Of a stretch of DNA of 64,000 nucleotides, positions 31,496 through 43,175 are shown piece after piece (position 1 is the first letter of the stretch; the number at the start of each line of letters is the position of its first letter). This DNA is from Zygnema cylindricum (lineage: Eukaryota > Streptophyta > Zygnematophyceae > Zygnematales > Zygnemataceae). The notes below the pieces were generated by a model. That model was given only the letters and a program-made list of their open reading frames with translations. It was not told the origin of the DNA and did no database searches. The DNA is taken from assembly GCA_037447655.1 (NCBI GenBank), contig JBBHKE010001577.1, forward strand, positions 95,438 through 159,437. Reading direction: 5' to 3'. Both the position numbers and the translations under genes were made by a program.

Positions 31496-32031
31496 TGTAA
31501 TAGGGTTACAGAGTTGGGTACATAGTAGTTAGCAACTAGGCTGCTATGGTTATGATGTCAGAGCAGCGCAACTGCGATTCTAGACCAGCACAACTGCGAT
31601 TCCAGACCAACGCAACATAGCAGTATAGCAACTTAGCAGCATAGGTACTTAGTGGAGTAGCAGCATAGCAACGCAGCATAGCAACGCAGCTTAGAAGTAT
31701 AGCAACGCCGCGGAACGTAGATAGACCGGTATTGTTTTAGAAGATATTTTGGGGATTTTTCTCAGATGACCGTGAAGGTCCACGTGTACAGTTGTACAGT
31801 ACTAGGTTGATTAGCAACTAGCTAGTTTAAATAGTCAGGTAGGCCTAGTCGATACGACACTTTTCTTCGAGTAGACCTTCGAAGCGAGCGCAAACCTTGT
31901 ACTCTCTTCCAAATATTAAAGCGCAACTTTGATTGTCAGTGGTGTGTCCTCCTACAGTTGCTACGGGAAGATCCTGGGATTTTTTCGTTGTGCATTGTGG
32001 CGTACCGTGGTGCACTATTGTCCCTTTTACA
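31496..32031 (+). repeat. LTR2c, 3' LTR of the second Gyp-A copy
   Basis: 536 bp, TGTAATAGGG...CTTTTACA, preceded by GTGGGAGGCAG. It is longer than LTR2a because of extra copies of internal short repeats, including a duplicated CGATTCYAGACCA segment (31575-31615) and extra ATAGCAACGCAGC units (31660-31700). The GTAC cluster is at ~31780-31803 and TTTAAATAG at ~31826. Confidence 0.88.
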
Positions 32032-32337
32032 GGTGGGAAGATGTAAGGTAGGTGATTTTAGATGGCTGAAGAGATTGAAGGGGAAGGTTTTAGGGAAGAG
32101 GGTCATAGAGGGTGAGGGAAGGAAAATCGGATATTGGGGGAAGAGGGGAAGGGAAGGGCATACGAGAAATGGTTTGGAGAAGTGGCGTTTTCATGAAAGT
32201 TACTTCTCTAGTGGTGATGATGCGATGCTGAGGAGGACTCCAAATGCGGTAAGCTTTGGAATTCGGAGCGTACCCAACGAAAATGCCACAAAATGCGTGA
32301 GCGCCCAATTTGCCGTCCGATTAGAGGAGGTCTTTGT
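32032..32337 (-). pseudogene. Copia integrase C-terminal fragment
   Basis: On the minus strand the frame 32308-32090 reads AFCGIFVGYAPNSKAYRIW and HRIITTREVTF, the conserved segment at the end of copia integrase. It is of the Tnt1-like type, possibly the Cop-D family. The fragment ends at the LTR of Cop-C1, which probably inserted into or next to it. Confidence 0.75.
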
Positions 32338-33020
32338 TGAAGGTCATGGGCATTTAGACTCGGCTGTGATCCACTCCCACTAGGAGTCACTCTTGTACCA
32401 GCTGGGATATTCGTCCCTGGAGGAGCAGGTGGAGCACTAGGGCTAATAGGAGCACTTGCAACAGGAGCTGAGCCATTAGTAGACATGATAGCAGAAGCAA
32501 ACCCAAAGAGAAATGCCTAGTAGACTAGATCTATAGTGTAAGATATGTAACTCCAAATGAAAGAGGTCTTTCAACTATACAAACATGTACTACAAGCAAA
32601 TCAAAGACAATAGAGCCTTAAACACCTTAAACTGCAAGCAGTGCTCTCATTTCCTTAACTCTTGTGTAGAATGTACATTCTGTATCAAATGATCATTCCT
32701 AATTGAATTAAATACTCTAACGATCTTCAAAATATCTAAAACTTATGTACAAGTTTCACTAGACACTCTACTGACAAAAATCTAAGTGTTTAGACCAGAA
32801 TTGTCCACTACCAATATCTACACCCTAAAATTCAGGGTGATTCTTATCACATCTACATTCATTCGCGGCCCTAAACACTAATTTACTTAAAGATAACTAT
32901 TCGTGTAGATACTACAAAAAATCCACACTAAATTTGGTCAATATTGAACATTGGTATTCCAAAAGTATTCTAAGTCCTAAACTCAAATTTCTAAGACTTA
33001 CTAAAGCTTACTTTTCAATA
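32338..33020 (-). repeat. Cop-C1 3' LTR
   Basis: 683 bp, homologous to 56145-56828 and 62616-63300. On the minus strand it starts TATTGAAAAG directly after the polypurine tract AAGGGGAG and ends CATGACCTTCA. Its last ~150 bp keep an open frame (MSTNGSAPVASAPIS...) that in complete elements is the N-terminus of Gag. Confidence 0.9.
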
Positions 33021-35603
33021 CTCCCCTTAAGCTTTAGAAGGTTTACTCACTTAAACCATATGTTTTTCTGCAGTACTCCAATTTAGGATAGGGAAGGGCG
33101 TTTGTGAACATATCCGCAACCATTTTATCATCAGGCAAATTACAAAATTTGACCACTTTTGCAAAAACTTTCTCCCGTACCAAATGTAGCCGAATGTCCA
33201 TATGTTTACTCTTAAATTGGTGACTTGGGTTTGTAGCCACAGAAATGGCTGCCTGATTGTCGCACCACATTATTTGTGTCTTGTGTTGCGTAAAACCTAT
33301 TTCTTAAAGAAATGCCTTAATCCTTAGCAACTCTTTCAAGGCTGTGCTCGCAACCATGTATTCGGCTTCCATAGTAGATTGAGCCTTGACCTTTTGAAGT
33401 TTACTACTCCAACAACAAGTATCACTTCCAATCTGAATGACATACCCAGTTGTAGACTTCCTACTAGGCACATCACCATAGCTAGCATCACTCCAAGTAT
33501 TAATGCTAACCTTGTCCCCTCCCAAAGTAAGCCAAAGATTTCTAGTCCCAACAAGTTACCTTAACACCCATTTTGCAGCCTCCCAATCTCTCTTTCGTGG
33601 ATTTTGCAGACTATTGCTCAATACTCCAACAGCTGCAGCTATATCGGGCCTAGTGGAATTCGTGAAGTAAATTACACTTCCTACTACTTGTCTGTAGGGT
33701 ACTGTGGACATAAAATTTTGCTATTCTGCACTGCGTTCCTCATCTATTATGACTCCAAACTCATGCTCCATTCCTTCAAGTTTTTGCTTATACTCCATAG
33801 GACTTGCACAACCTTTGGCATCAGCCAAGCCAAATTTTTCCAACATGTTTCCTATCGCTTCTTTTTGTGTTAGCTTAATTATTTTCTTTTCTCTATCTCT
33901 TTCATCTTCTATTCCAAAGATATATTTTGCCTCACCCAAATCCTTCATTTCAAATTGTGAATTAAGAGCAGGTTTTACACTAGTAATTCCTTTTTTGTTC
34001 CTACTAATTAGCAACAAATCATCAACATACACAACAATGAATATCATATCATCAAGATTATCACCACACATCACATATACTGAATGATCTGAGCTAATTC
34101 TAGTAAATCCTAATCCTGTCAAGAACTCATCTAACTTTCGGTTCCATTGCCTAGGGGCCTGTTTTAGGCCATACAAAGATTTTAAAAGTCTGCACACAAG
34201 ATTTTCTTTTCCTGCTTCCTTGTATCCCTCAAGCTGCTTCATATAAATAACCTCATCTAAAGCACCATGCAAAAAGGCAGTTTTACATCCATTTGGTGGA
34301 TGTCAAAATCCTCTATGGTAGCTAATGTAAGTAAGATGCGGACAGATGGAAACCTTACAACCGGTGAAAAAGTTTCTTCATAATCTATCCCCTCCTTTTG
34401 ATTATATCCCTTTGCAACCAAGCGAGCCTTATACCTGTCTATGGTATTATCTAGGTTCAATTTTCATTTAAACACCCATTTACTTCTAATAGTCTTTCTT
34501 CCTGGAGGAAGTTCCACCATATCCCAAGTTTGGGCCTCCATGATGGACTTCATTTCCTCATTGACGGCTTCCACCCAATATTCCCTTTCATTACTCAAAA
34601 AAGCTTCTTTCAATGTTAGAGGCTCTTCTATGTGTGCTGAATGAGCAAAGGCTGCATTTTCTCCCCTGAGTCGTGCACTTCGCCTAACTACACCTGGAAA
34701 TTCTATCGCTGGTATAGATGGTTAGGTCCTCCTCCTTGATACATGTGATTCTTCTTGTGATTCAAATTCAACTTGAGGTAGAGGAGAGTCTGCAACTCTT
34801 TCAGGCATAACACTTGTTTTTTTTGGTGGAGACGATGATTGCAAGTCACTTTGAGTTGATGTAGATGCGTTTTCTATATTTTTCTTGAAAAACATAAAAT
34901 TTTCCTCTAAAAAGATATAATCAACACTTCTATCTTTCTTTTCATCTTTATGCTGACTAAATACATCTACTCCATTTCCCTTATCCTTCACTATGATGTT
35001 TTTGGCTACCACAACTCTATTTCTTTTAATGTCATATACTTTATAACCCTTCGCATGTTCATCATACCCTAGAAATATCCCTGGTATGCCTTTTGGCTCT
35101 AATTTCCATTTTTGTGGATCATTATCTAGCTTGAATATCTTACTTCCAAAAACTTTGAAGTGACTTACATCTGGTTTGTGTCCTATCCACATTTCATAAG
35201 GAGCTTTATCAATTATTACCCATGTTTCTAGCATGTTTCTCACATAAGCTGCACAATTCATAGCCTCTCCACAAAATTTGAAATCTATGTCCATATCAGC
35301 CATCATTTTCCTAGCACACTTTGATACAGTCTTATTCATCCTCTCTGAAATACCGTTTTGTTTCGGAGAATAGGGAACGGTTAGCTGACGTGAGATTCCA
35401 TGCAATTTTAGGATTTCTGCAAACTCATTAGAAATGTACTCCCCTCCATTATCAGATCTGAATCCTGCTATCTTTTTCTCATGCAGATTTTCAACCCAAG
35501 CCTTATACTCTTGAAATTTTAAAAAAACTTCATCCTTGCTTTTCAAAAAATAAACTGTCGTAAATCTACTATAGCCATCAGTAAATGTAAGCATAAACTT
35601 AGT
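33021..35603 (-). pseudogene. Cop-C1 integrase-RT-RNase H, 5'-truncated
   Basis: Read on the minus strand from the cut end: integrase core (MLTFTDGYSRFTTVYFLKSK, FRSDNGGEYISNEF, PYSPKQNGISERMN, GIFLGYDEHAKGYKVYDI) at 35594-34722, then RT ([20 protein letters not shown] at ~34440, SLYGLKQAPRQWN at ~34170, YVDDLLLIS at ~34040, MKDLGEAKYIFGI at ~33950). RNase H follows (NTWSDASYGDVPSRKST at ~33500, STMEAEYMVASTALKE, DNQAAISVATNPSHQFKSKHMDIR at ~33250), ending 33043. Homology to Cop-C2 stops abruptly at 35603, so Gag, PR, the integrase zinc region and the 5' LTR are gone. Only a few stops are present. Confidence 0.9.
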
Positions 35604-37179
35604 GTTGTTTTTAGAAAGCTTTAGTCCTCTTTATGCCTCAGTTGTGAGAGAGAGCTGTTCAAGACTTAAGCTATTTTTGGTTGAGTTTGGTTCAGTACTT
35701 AACGAAATTGGTGTGACGGTGAAGTTGGGAGTTCACGGTTCATTCACACTTGGGACACGTGTCGTCACTTGGGAGAATGCGTGAGTATGTCCTTCGTGGA
35801 CGTACGGAAATTCGGTAGGACCACTGGACTTCGTGAAGTCAATTCTACGTTGCCAAATCCTCTAAACAGTGCCACCAACGACAAGATCTATGAAAGGAAA
35901 TCTAATCCAGATAGTCACAGGGAAACTCAAGGCCACTCACGGCTAGATAGCATGCAAGGAAAACAAGGAAAATGCAAATGCTCAAATAGAAAGGTTCGTA
36001 ATAGAACCAATCCACACCAAACCCCTACACGAGTGTCCAAATTACAAAGGAATGCTCCTGCACCCGCAAGGCATCGTGATACTTACAAACACCTTTAATA
36101 CTCTGGTGAGTACTAAAAGTGAACCGGACTTGGTCGAGGCAAGTCGGATTTTGCAAAGCTCCCGGAATGGAACCCGATCCGATTCCGAATGAACGTGTCA
36201 AGAACCACCGCTAAACACCAAAGCAATTAGTATCCTGCTAGGGTAAGCGTATCAGCACTATGCCACGCTATGCCCAACTATAAAGCGATGATAATTATAG
36301 ATGATAAATCGTGCAATCTTGATATATAGAATATATATATTTATTTTGTTAAGTTTTTTGAATGATTAAATTTGACAAGAGAAAAAGAAGAAAATATCAA
36401 ATCCCGAACAAAATAAACATCCACTAGTTAACAAATTAAGTTGCTCTAAAAGAAAGAAATATGAGGAATATTGAGAAAAATTCAAAATAAAACACAAAAT
36501 ACGGTAAGATTGGGCAAAAAGGTTTCCCAAACCCTAATTCCACGCTGGAAAAATCAAAAATCTGCGACCAATGAATGGTAATATGCTGACCTAGGGTTAA
36601 GAATTTCAAAAAATAAACCCTAAATACGCCCAAACCCTAAATCTGCTGCCCAAACCCTAATTTCGCAGATTAACCCTAAAAATCTGACACAAATTCAGAC
36701 CTAAATCTGCAGACCAGAAATAGAGTGAAAGCAAGATAGAAGACAAGAATTGAAAGCAAGAAAGAGGAAAACCAAAAAAACAAAACAAAATGTTTAAAAT
36801 AAAGTTTATAAATTAAATTATTTTTATAATATATTTTCCCAATGCAAAACTGAAAACGAAAGCAAAAATAGAGAGAAAGTAGAATGAAACTTGTAGTAAA
36901 ATAAAGCTAGATCAAAAGGAAAAAAAAACGAACTCAAATAAAAGGTGGAAGAAAATCTAGAAATGAAAAAATAGATTTTATATTGAAAATAATGTAATTT
37001 TTATATATTTTTTTTCCTTTAGCTTTATTTTATCACACAAAACTGAGAAGTAAAACTGAAAATGAAAGGTAAATAGGCAGGAAAATGGGAAGAAAAAAAC
37101 AAGAATAAAAACTGAATTTGAAAAGTAATATATTTTTTTATGAATTATTTTTATAAAAATAAACTTTTAGAAAATGTGA
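35604..37179. other. AT-rich unassigned DNA, possibly the far end of LTR4b
   Basis: No gene is visible. 36300-37170 is very AT-rich, with repeated AACCCTAAA words at 36530-36690 and A-rich runs. The open frame at 35769-36098 has no recognised domain. LTR4b (37180-38534, minus strand) probably extends into this region, but its 3' end could not be located. Confidence 0.4.
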
Positions 37180-38534
37180 TTTTTAAAAAGTGGAGCTTTT
37201 GGACAAGAATGCTAAGCCGAGAGGTAGCCACTAGGCTCTCTGGTTTTTATCACATTCCCTACAAGAGTTATCCCGTTACGACAGCAAAGCAAGAAATATT
37301 CCAACCGGAACAAGGGAAAATCCAAATCCGATCAAAAAAACACTCTTTTCAAGCCAACCGAAATACAAACAAGATAAAACACACAACCAAACCGTCAAGC
37401 TGCCCGAGGAAGGCACAGCAAGGTACAGATGTGCTCCCCCACGATCTCCAATTCCACACTTCCACCAAAAGACCAAGTTTGGAGGGAAACCTTCCGGACG
37501 TGGCCTTAGGCCGTGTGGATTAAAAACGTGGGCAGAAATAAAAGGTGAAATATTCTTAACCTATTTAGCCTCTACAGCTAGCTAGCAAGGAGAAGAAAGA
37601 CACGTGGGCAATCGGTGAGAGAGAGAGCAAGAGAAAAGCTCCGTTGCCAAGAGAAAATTCTTGTCCAAAAGCTAAATTCTCTAAGTCTGAGAATTAGGCT
37701 AAGTAAGAGCTGCGCTAGGCCTAAGCAAAATTAGCCTACGTCTAGTCTACTTTACATGCATGAAACTTCTAAAGATGTTGGCCAATAGGCGGCCAACATC
37801 GTCTGCCGTACGCCTGACAAAATCCACCATCCAAGGGTAAAAACCCTCCCTAACTACATGTGCGCGAACCTACATGGGTTCGCGACTTAAATAAATAAAA
37901 GGTATCGAAGCGACGCCGATACTACCAGGAATCGCGATTCGGCGCCAAACGATACTTCGCGTCCATACTCCGAAATTGCGTGCATACGCACGAAACGAAA
38001 CATATCGCACGAAACGAAAACCATCGAACGAAATATTTCTGGAAATCGCGATGCGTCGCCGAAACGATACTTCGCGTCCATACTTCGAAAATAACATACC
38101 TGCGCACGAAATAAAACATATCGCACGGAATTAGTACTATTCAACAAAACGTGCATGCGAATCGCGTACACGTTATAAATAAATGAATCGGCGTAAAATC
38201 GCACGTGCGAACGAAAATTATATATGCGTGCGAAAATCGTGCGTGCATGTATTAAATCGTGCGTGCATGCATGAAATTGCGCGTGCATGCATCAAATCTC
38301 GCGCGCGTGCCCAAAACTGTGCGTGCGCGCGGAATACTGCGTGTGCATGAAAGAAAACCGCGCGTGTGTGCAAAATACCGCGCGTGCGTGGGAAATACTG
38401 CGCTCGTGTGGGAAATACCGCGCGTGCGTGAGAAATACTGCGCGCGTGTGAGAAATACTGCACATGCATGCAAAATACTGCGCGTGCGTGGATAACATCG
38501 TGCACGCGGGCAACCGACACGATGTGGCATGACA
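37180..38534 (-). repeat. LTR4b, large gypsy-type LTR (minus strand; far end uncertain)
   Basis: The minus strand begins TGTCATGCCACATCGTG at 38534, matching TGTCATGCCGCATTGTA at the start of the solo LTR at 57605. Further shared blocks are TTTAAGTCGCGAACCCATGTAGGTTCGCG (here at ~37890-37862) against TATAAGTCGTGAACCCATG at 58084, TTATTGGCCA-like words, and GAGCCTAGTGGCTACC...CGGCTTAG (~37245-37215 against 59030). In between it has gained tandem repeats (37940-38110 and 38225-38510). Internal repeats CGATACTTCGCGTCCATAC at 37948 and 38066 show a ~118-bp duplication. Confidence 0.7.
38225..38510 (+). repeat. ~20-bp GC-rich minisatellite (alternating CGCGTGCGTG)
   Basis: Around 13 imperfect copies of a unit like GAAATACTGCGCGTGCGTG are arranged head to tail. 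The GCGCGTGCGTG half of each unit is an alternating purine-pyrimidine run. All six frames stay mostly open through it, which explains the repetitive RARSISHARAVF-type open frames; these are not genes. Confidence 0.88.
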
Positions 38535-40674
38535 TCTCGCTCTTGTAATTTTCGAAACCGGGAGGCATTTTAGGCTTAGGAGGAAGAGGAGGAGGTTGGG
38601 TGGGCTTGATCCCAAGACCTGTGTCATTGTTCAGCACTACTGCCCGGGGTGTGAAAAATAAAGGCCCGGTGGCCTTCTGGTTGTGGTCCTTCTTGATCAT
38701 TTTTTGCCTGTCTCTCCTCTGATCATAGGTTGAAGAGCGGAGTTGTCTACGACCATCTCCCACTCCCACATTCCACGCTCCGTGAAGAAAACTGCTTACA
38801 TGGTGGGCAATTGGGGGTTCCAAATCCCAACACATCAAATCATCTTCGTTAGCACTCGTCGTGCTTTGAAGCTCGAGTTCCGCTTGCTTTTGTAGTAACT
38901 CTTGCTTCTATCTTTAGAGTCGTTGCGCTGCCGTAAGAGGAGCAGGCCGGTAAGTCGATCCCAAACGAAGTGCAGCCAATTCTGCAGCCATGGCAGCCAT
39001 CTGCTGACTCTGCTGTTGGATTATTATCTCCGGTGTAAGTCTTGCTGGAGCGGCTGTTATTTTTTCCGGAGTCACTGGTGTAAGCAGCACTAGGCGCTCC
39101 CAAGGGTAAAGTAGTTGTAGGGGAAGAGGGTTAACGGCGTTCTCTCCTCCTTCCGTGAACAGAGCGAATTGCATCATTTCCTTCGGTATTCCGTTCTTCC
39201 GGAAACATTGCCCCTCCTTTTGCCCCATAAAACCACAGGCCTCGCATTTGTGGCCCTCGGTGATATACTTGCTCCGAATCTCGTTGGAGATCTAGGTATC
39301 GTCAAACTTTGGTAGTTTGATTTGCCGCAGTTGGGACTGGGACATTTTTGATGTTTCGCTCCGGGGAGTGGGGCGGTAATTGTCCTTCGTGACCGGTGTT
39401 CTCTCCCCCCCCCCAGCTCCTTTGAGTCGTTCTTCATGCTGCTTCGGGCTCCTTTGTGAACGCTCCACATCCCATTCTTTCAGCTTGAGGGCTAGCTCAG
39501 ATTTGAATCTCCTGCAGCAGCGTTTCCATCCATGTCTTGATTGTTGAAAATTTAGGCAATTGTACAGAATTACCTGATTCTTTGCCCCCATTGCAGGTCG
39601 GGCCCGCTGTTCACAGCTTGCTTCCCTTTAAGCTTTTGCAAAGCTTGAAGTTTTGCTTGTTCTTCCCCATTTAAAGAAGTTTCCCCAGCGAATCCTGCAA
39701 AATTTGCTCTTGCTTTGCCGGTCACGGCCTTCTCCCTCGCCTCCCTGTGAACGAAGTGGTCGTATAACTTCATGGCCACCAGGGAGATTTCTTTGGCCAA
39801 GGGATTTATGTCTTGGATTGCTTGTCCTGCAATCCAGATGTCAAAAGCAATCTGCCCTGTCGGTCCGAAGGAATTACGGACCGCAATGAAATACTTTGTG
39901 GCCATTTCAGGAAGATCAATAGTCAACAGCTTAGTTTTCTGGCACAGGCTTGATAGACGGTTGAAGAGAATTTGGGGTTTCTCGCTCTTCAAGCATCGAA
40001 ATTGCGTGAATTCCTTGATGGCCGATTCGTTCCTCTCGGTGTAGAGGAGTCGCCAGATATTCAGAAGGGTGGTGCAAAGGGTGGGATTGGCCACTATGCA
40101 TTTTGCTGCCCGAGCTGCCTGAATAGCTTGCAGCTGGTTAACATAGGCCCTTCCTTAGGCCTGCAACTTCATATCATCGGTGAATGTGGCTGTTACAGGG
40201 GTGGCCACCGCTGGAGCCAAGTCAGCCTCCGCTTGTAAAACGGCCGCATCAAGAGCCGGATCAGATATCTTGATGCGAGGAGCCATCAAAAGAGGTTGAC
40301 GCTCCTTATAGTCTGCCAACGCCCCTCCAGAGAGGTAGTTGACCATCATGGGAAAGAGGGTCGTCTCGAAGTCATCCGTCACAGCTCCTCCCCTGTACTT
40401 ATTGATTTCTGATTGGGTGAACGATTTCCACAACAAATCGAAATTTGAGAAAGCGATCCCCGAGCTATCCTCGTAAATATTCGATTGTCCCCCATTTCTT
40501 TCTATTCTTCCGCTGATTGGGTGAACTAAGAAAACGAAAGGCCGGTGGGACTGACGAATTGTGCAAGCGAAGTGACTCCTTTGTCCTCTTCCTCGCGACC
40601 GGAACCGCCTTCTCCTCCGATAGGAGGTGCTGCCCTGCGAGGTGTGGATACTCCTCCGGCAGAAGAAGTACCAA
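38535..40674 (-). pseudogene. Gag-like reading frame between LTR4b and an LTR1 copy
   Basis: A continuous minus-strand frame with few stops runs through FSNFDLLWKSFTQSEINKYR, MMVNYLSGGALADYKERQP, a stop at 40157-40155, then CTTLLNIWRLLYTERNESAI and FTQFRCLKSEKPQILFNRL (40094-39570). After a stop and shift it continues with KLPKFDDT, KCEACGFMGQKEGQCFRKNG (a short Cys motif, ~39250-39195), QQSQQMAAMAAELAALRLG and a Pro-rich end PPPLPPKPKMPPGF just before LTR4b. Composition and the Cys motif suggest a retrotransposon Gag, but I cannot assign a family. No protease, RT or integrase follows before the LTR, so the element may be non-autonomous or internally deleted. Confidence 0.55.
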
Positions 40675-41723
40675 TGAAACTCTGAGACCTCCATAAGTCC
40701 TCAGAGTGGACAGCTACGAAGAAGCCTCTAAGATAATCCTGACCCCTTTGTGTTTCAGCAAAAACAACTGCCACCCTGACAGAAAAAACTCTGACCACCT
40801 GCACCCCTGTGAAGGCAAGACTCCCCTGAGTCGATAGCAAAAAAATCTCTGAATTTGCTCCCTTGAGCAGTAAGTTACGGAGGGTCAAAGTTGACCTTTA
40901 GTACAGAAGCTCTCTGGGAGAGAGGGTCCTATCTTCTAATTTTTCTAAGTCCTATCTCTCTCACAGACTCTATCTACTGATGTACGAAACCAATCAGATT
41001 ACAGTTCCGAACGCAAAAGTACAGCTGCCGGTGTACTTTATGTACAGACACTGTACGACATGCCCTAAATGTCCACACGTGGTGTGTCCGGATTCGCTCC
41101 TTTAATCCTCGGAGATGCCGCGCTCCAATGTAACATCGCCACGTGTCATTCGATGTGGCGATGCCCACAAACCGCCGAATTCTTCTTCCGCGATCTCGGC
41201 GCTAAATCCAGCCGTCCGATTAAACTCGCATTTGATCGTAGCCGGGATAAATACATGCGCGGTATTTGTTTCGCTTACGAAATCAATGCGCGTTATTGAT
41301 TTCTTATCCGTACCGCAATTTGTACTTTTACACTACCAAATCTATGTATCCCGTTAACAATTATAGTTAAATGAGATTTATCCTACGAATTAATGTTTAA
41401 TTAATTATCGTACTATATAATGCGTAAGACTACTTCTAAACTTAACGGCTAAGGCTACCGGCTATCTAATGTCTATCGGCCAGCAGGTACCAGGATCAAA
41501 TCCTGTGGCCAGCACATACCTTTTAGTAAATAATCCCCTTACTAATATAAATTTCGCGTAAACCTCAGGATAGCCTAGGTAGCCATGGCTCTAGCTTCCT
41601 CTCCAATTTCTCAGTGACTGCGACAAGTTTGAGAAGTTGGAGAGAGAAGTTAGAGGTAGACTGCCTCGGCTTCTTTATTTCTATTCAGACCTAAAAAATA
41701 CTAAAAAACCATTAGTTTCTACA
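40675..41723 (-). repeat. LTR1 copy (minus strand)
   Basis: 1049 bp, plus strand TGAAACTCTG...TTTCTACA, i.e. the reverse of the Cop-A LTR. No primer-binding site GGTTATGGGCCC follows and no matching 5-bp duplication flanks it (ACCAA versus GCTCC), so it is a recombined or partly deleted copy and not a clean solo LTR. The GTAC cluster is at 40980-41055. Confidence 0.9.
41441..41515 (+). other. tRNA-like hairpin module in LTR1 copy
   Basis: CTTAACGGCTAAGGCTACCG (A-box-like) and GATCAAATC (41494-41502, fits GWTCRANNC) lie about 40 bp apart, with stem CAGG/CCTG around the loop and an outer GGCC/GGCC stem. It is antisense to the LTR's own direction, as in the other copies. Confidence 0.5.
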
Positions 41724-42225
41724 GCTCCCACCACGGCCGTCAATTCAAATCAAATATTCCATGCGGACCGTCGAAATAAAATGCCATTTTGTTAATTCCG
41801 TGCGGTCCGAATTATGTGCGGTCTAATTTTTTTCCATTTATATTCCGTTCCATATTTTGTTAAATGAAACATTCTACTTGGTAATGTTTATATCTTATCG
41901 TACCCTTTATAATCTAGCACTAGTCCTAGAGTATAGGACAAAGCCAACGACTATTTGTGATTTGACAGACGGCAGGTACCAGGGTCAAATCCTGGGGCTG
42001 TCAAATCCCATTTTGGTAAATCTACCAATTTTAACTCCTGTCACTTTAGAAGGCCTAGGCAGCCATGGTTCTAACTACCTATCTAGCCTTCAGTGACTAC
42101 AAGAAGTGTGGGGGCATAGAGAAGGGAGTGAGAGGCAAACTGCCTTTGCCTTTTGATATATTTTATAAAGATCTAGAAAATACAGAAATATCAAGAGTCT
42201 TTTCCACATCTTCCTCGACAATTCT
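41724..42225 (-). repeat. Diverged LTR fragment related to LTR1
   Basis: On the minus strand, words shared with LTR1 appear in the same order: TATTTTCTAGATCT, GGCAGT, CTCTCACTCC, CACACTTCTTGTAGTCACTGA and AACCATGGCTGCCTAGG (42205-42060). The tRNA-like hairpin (41960-42007 on the plus strand) has a different outer stem, TTTGACAG with CTGTCAAA, and inner stem CCAGG/CCTGG. It is an older or different LTR of the same superfamily. The part 41724-41900 has no clear counterpart. Confidence 0.6.
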
Positions 42226-43052
42226 AATTTGGTGATAACCGCTTCGCAAGTCTATTTTCGAAAATTATTTAGCACCTCGTAGTCGATCCAACAATTCGTT
42301 TATCCTCGTAGAGGGTACGCATTTTTCACAGTTAACTTGTTTAGCGCTCGGTAATCCACACACATACGAAAACCTCCATCCTTCTTATTTCGAAGAGAAC
42401 GGGGGCTCCGTACGATGACTTGCTCGGTTCAATTGCTCCGGCTTCGACCAACTCCGCAAGTTGATTTTAGAGTTCGTCTAGTTTGGTGTAACTCATCTTA
42501 TACATCCGATTAGCCGTGGGTATCGCCCCGAAAACAAGCTTTATCTTGTGGTCCACTTCGCGCTTTGGAGGTAAGCCTTCTCGGAGCTTCGAGGAAAGAC
42601 ATCTACATACTCCTCGAGAAGTTTTGAATCGACTTCCGGGGCCTCTACGAAAGTCTTTCAGATGTCTTCACCTTCTTTTGAGTCGAAGACAGGATCTTTC
42701 TTCCTCCATTCCTCCGAAATCCCCGCCTTCAGCTCCTCCATAGGTTAGACCAACGCCAAACCAATTGTCTCCCCTTTCTTGAGTGCCCTCTTTGGCTGTA
42801 AGGCCGAAAGTAGGCGTCCCTCTTCCTCTCCCTTTCCAGCCGCTCCCGCTTTTACCTCAAACTCTTCTTCACCCTTCTTCACTCTCATGTTGCCACTTCT
42901 CCAATCAATCGTTGGATTCCATTTTTGTAGCCACGACTTCCCCAAAATTACCTCATGGTCTCCAAGAGGTAATACATGAAGGGTGTCATACCATTAAAAC
43001 TTCCCAACTCCGACGCGTAATCTCGGAGTACGATGAGTAATGGATAGGGAAC
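42226..43052 (-). pseudogene. Gypsy protease-RT fragment (Gyp-A related)
   Basis: On the minus strand 42945-42745 reads MGKSWLQKWNPTIDWRSGNM, which matches the Gyp-A protease end (HEVILGKSWLQKWN). The RT N-terminal part (TNLMYKMSYTKLDEL-like, [18 protein letters not shown]-like, DYRALNKL) continues to ~42250. It corresponds to Gyp-A positions of about 20940-21720 with several frameshifts. Its junction with an LTR3 fragment at 43053 is chimeric. Confidence 0.8.
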
Positions 43053-43175
43053 TGTTGAAAAGAGGTAATTAATAGTTCACTTCCCTATTTTAGTTTCGCT
43101 TTAAAGAAAGAGAGTGAGGACCAAAGGCGCGCCATGGCTGCCGCCATATTTAGAAAGTGGCAGTTTTTGCAGTTT
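43053..43175 (+). repeat. LTR3 5'-end fragment (opposite orientation to Cop-B)
   Basis: About 123 bp starting TGTTGAAAAGAGGTAATTAA and ending near TTTTTGCAGTTTA match the first part of the Cop-B LTR, here on the plus strand. It is fused on the left to gypsy protease sequence and on the right to copia gag. It contains GGCGCGCCATGGC, as in the full LTR3. Confidence 0.8.

Noticed and set aside
38218-38838. Long open frames with repeated HARAVF or CARNTA-like peptides
   Set aside because: Direct translation of the ~20-bp minisatellite, open in most frames because the unit lacks stops.
40675-41723. Clean solo LTR interpretation for this LTR1 copy
   Set aside because: Flanking five bases differ (ACCAA and GCTCC), so there is no target duplication; it is a recombined or truncated copy.
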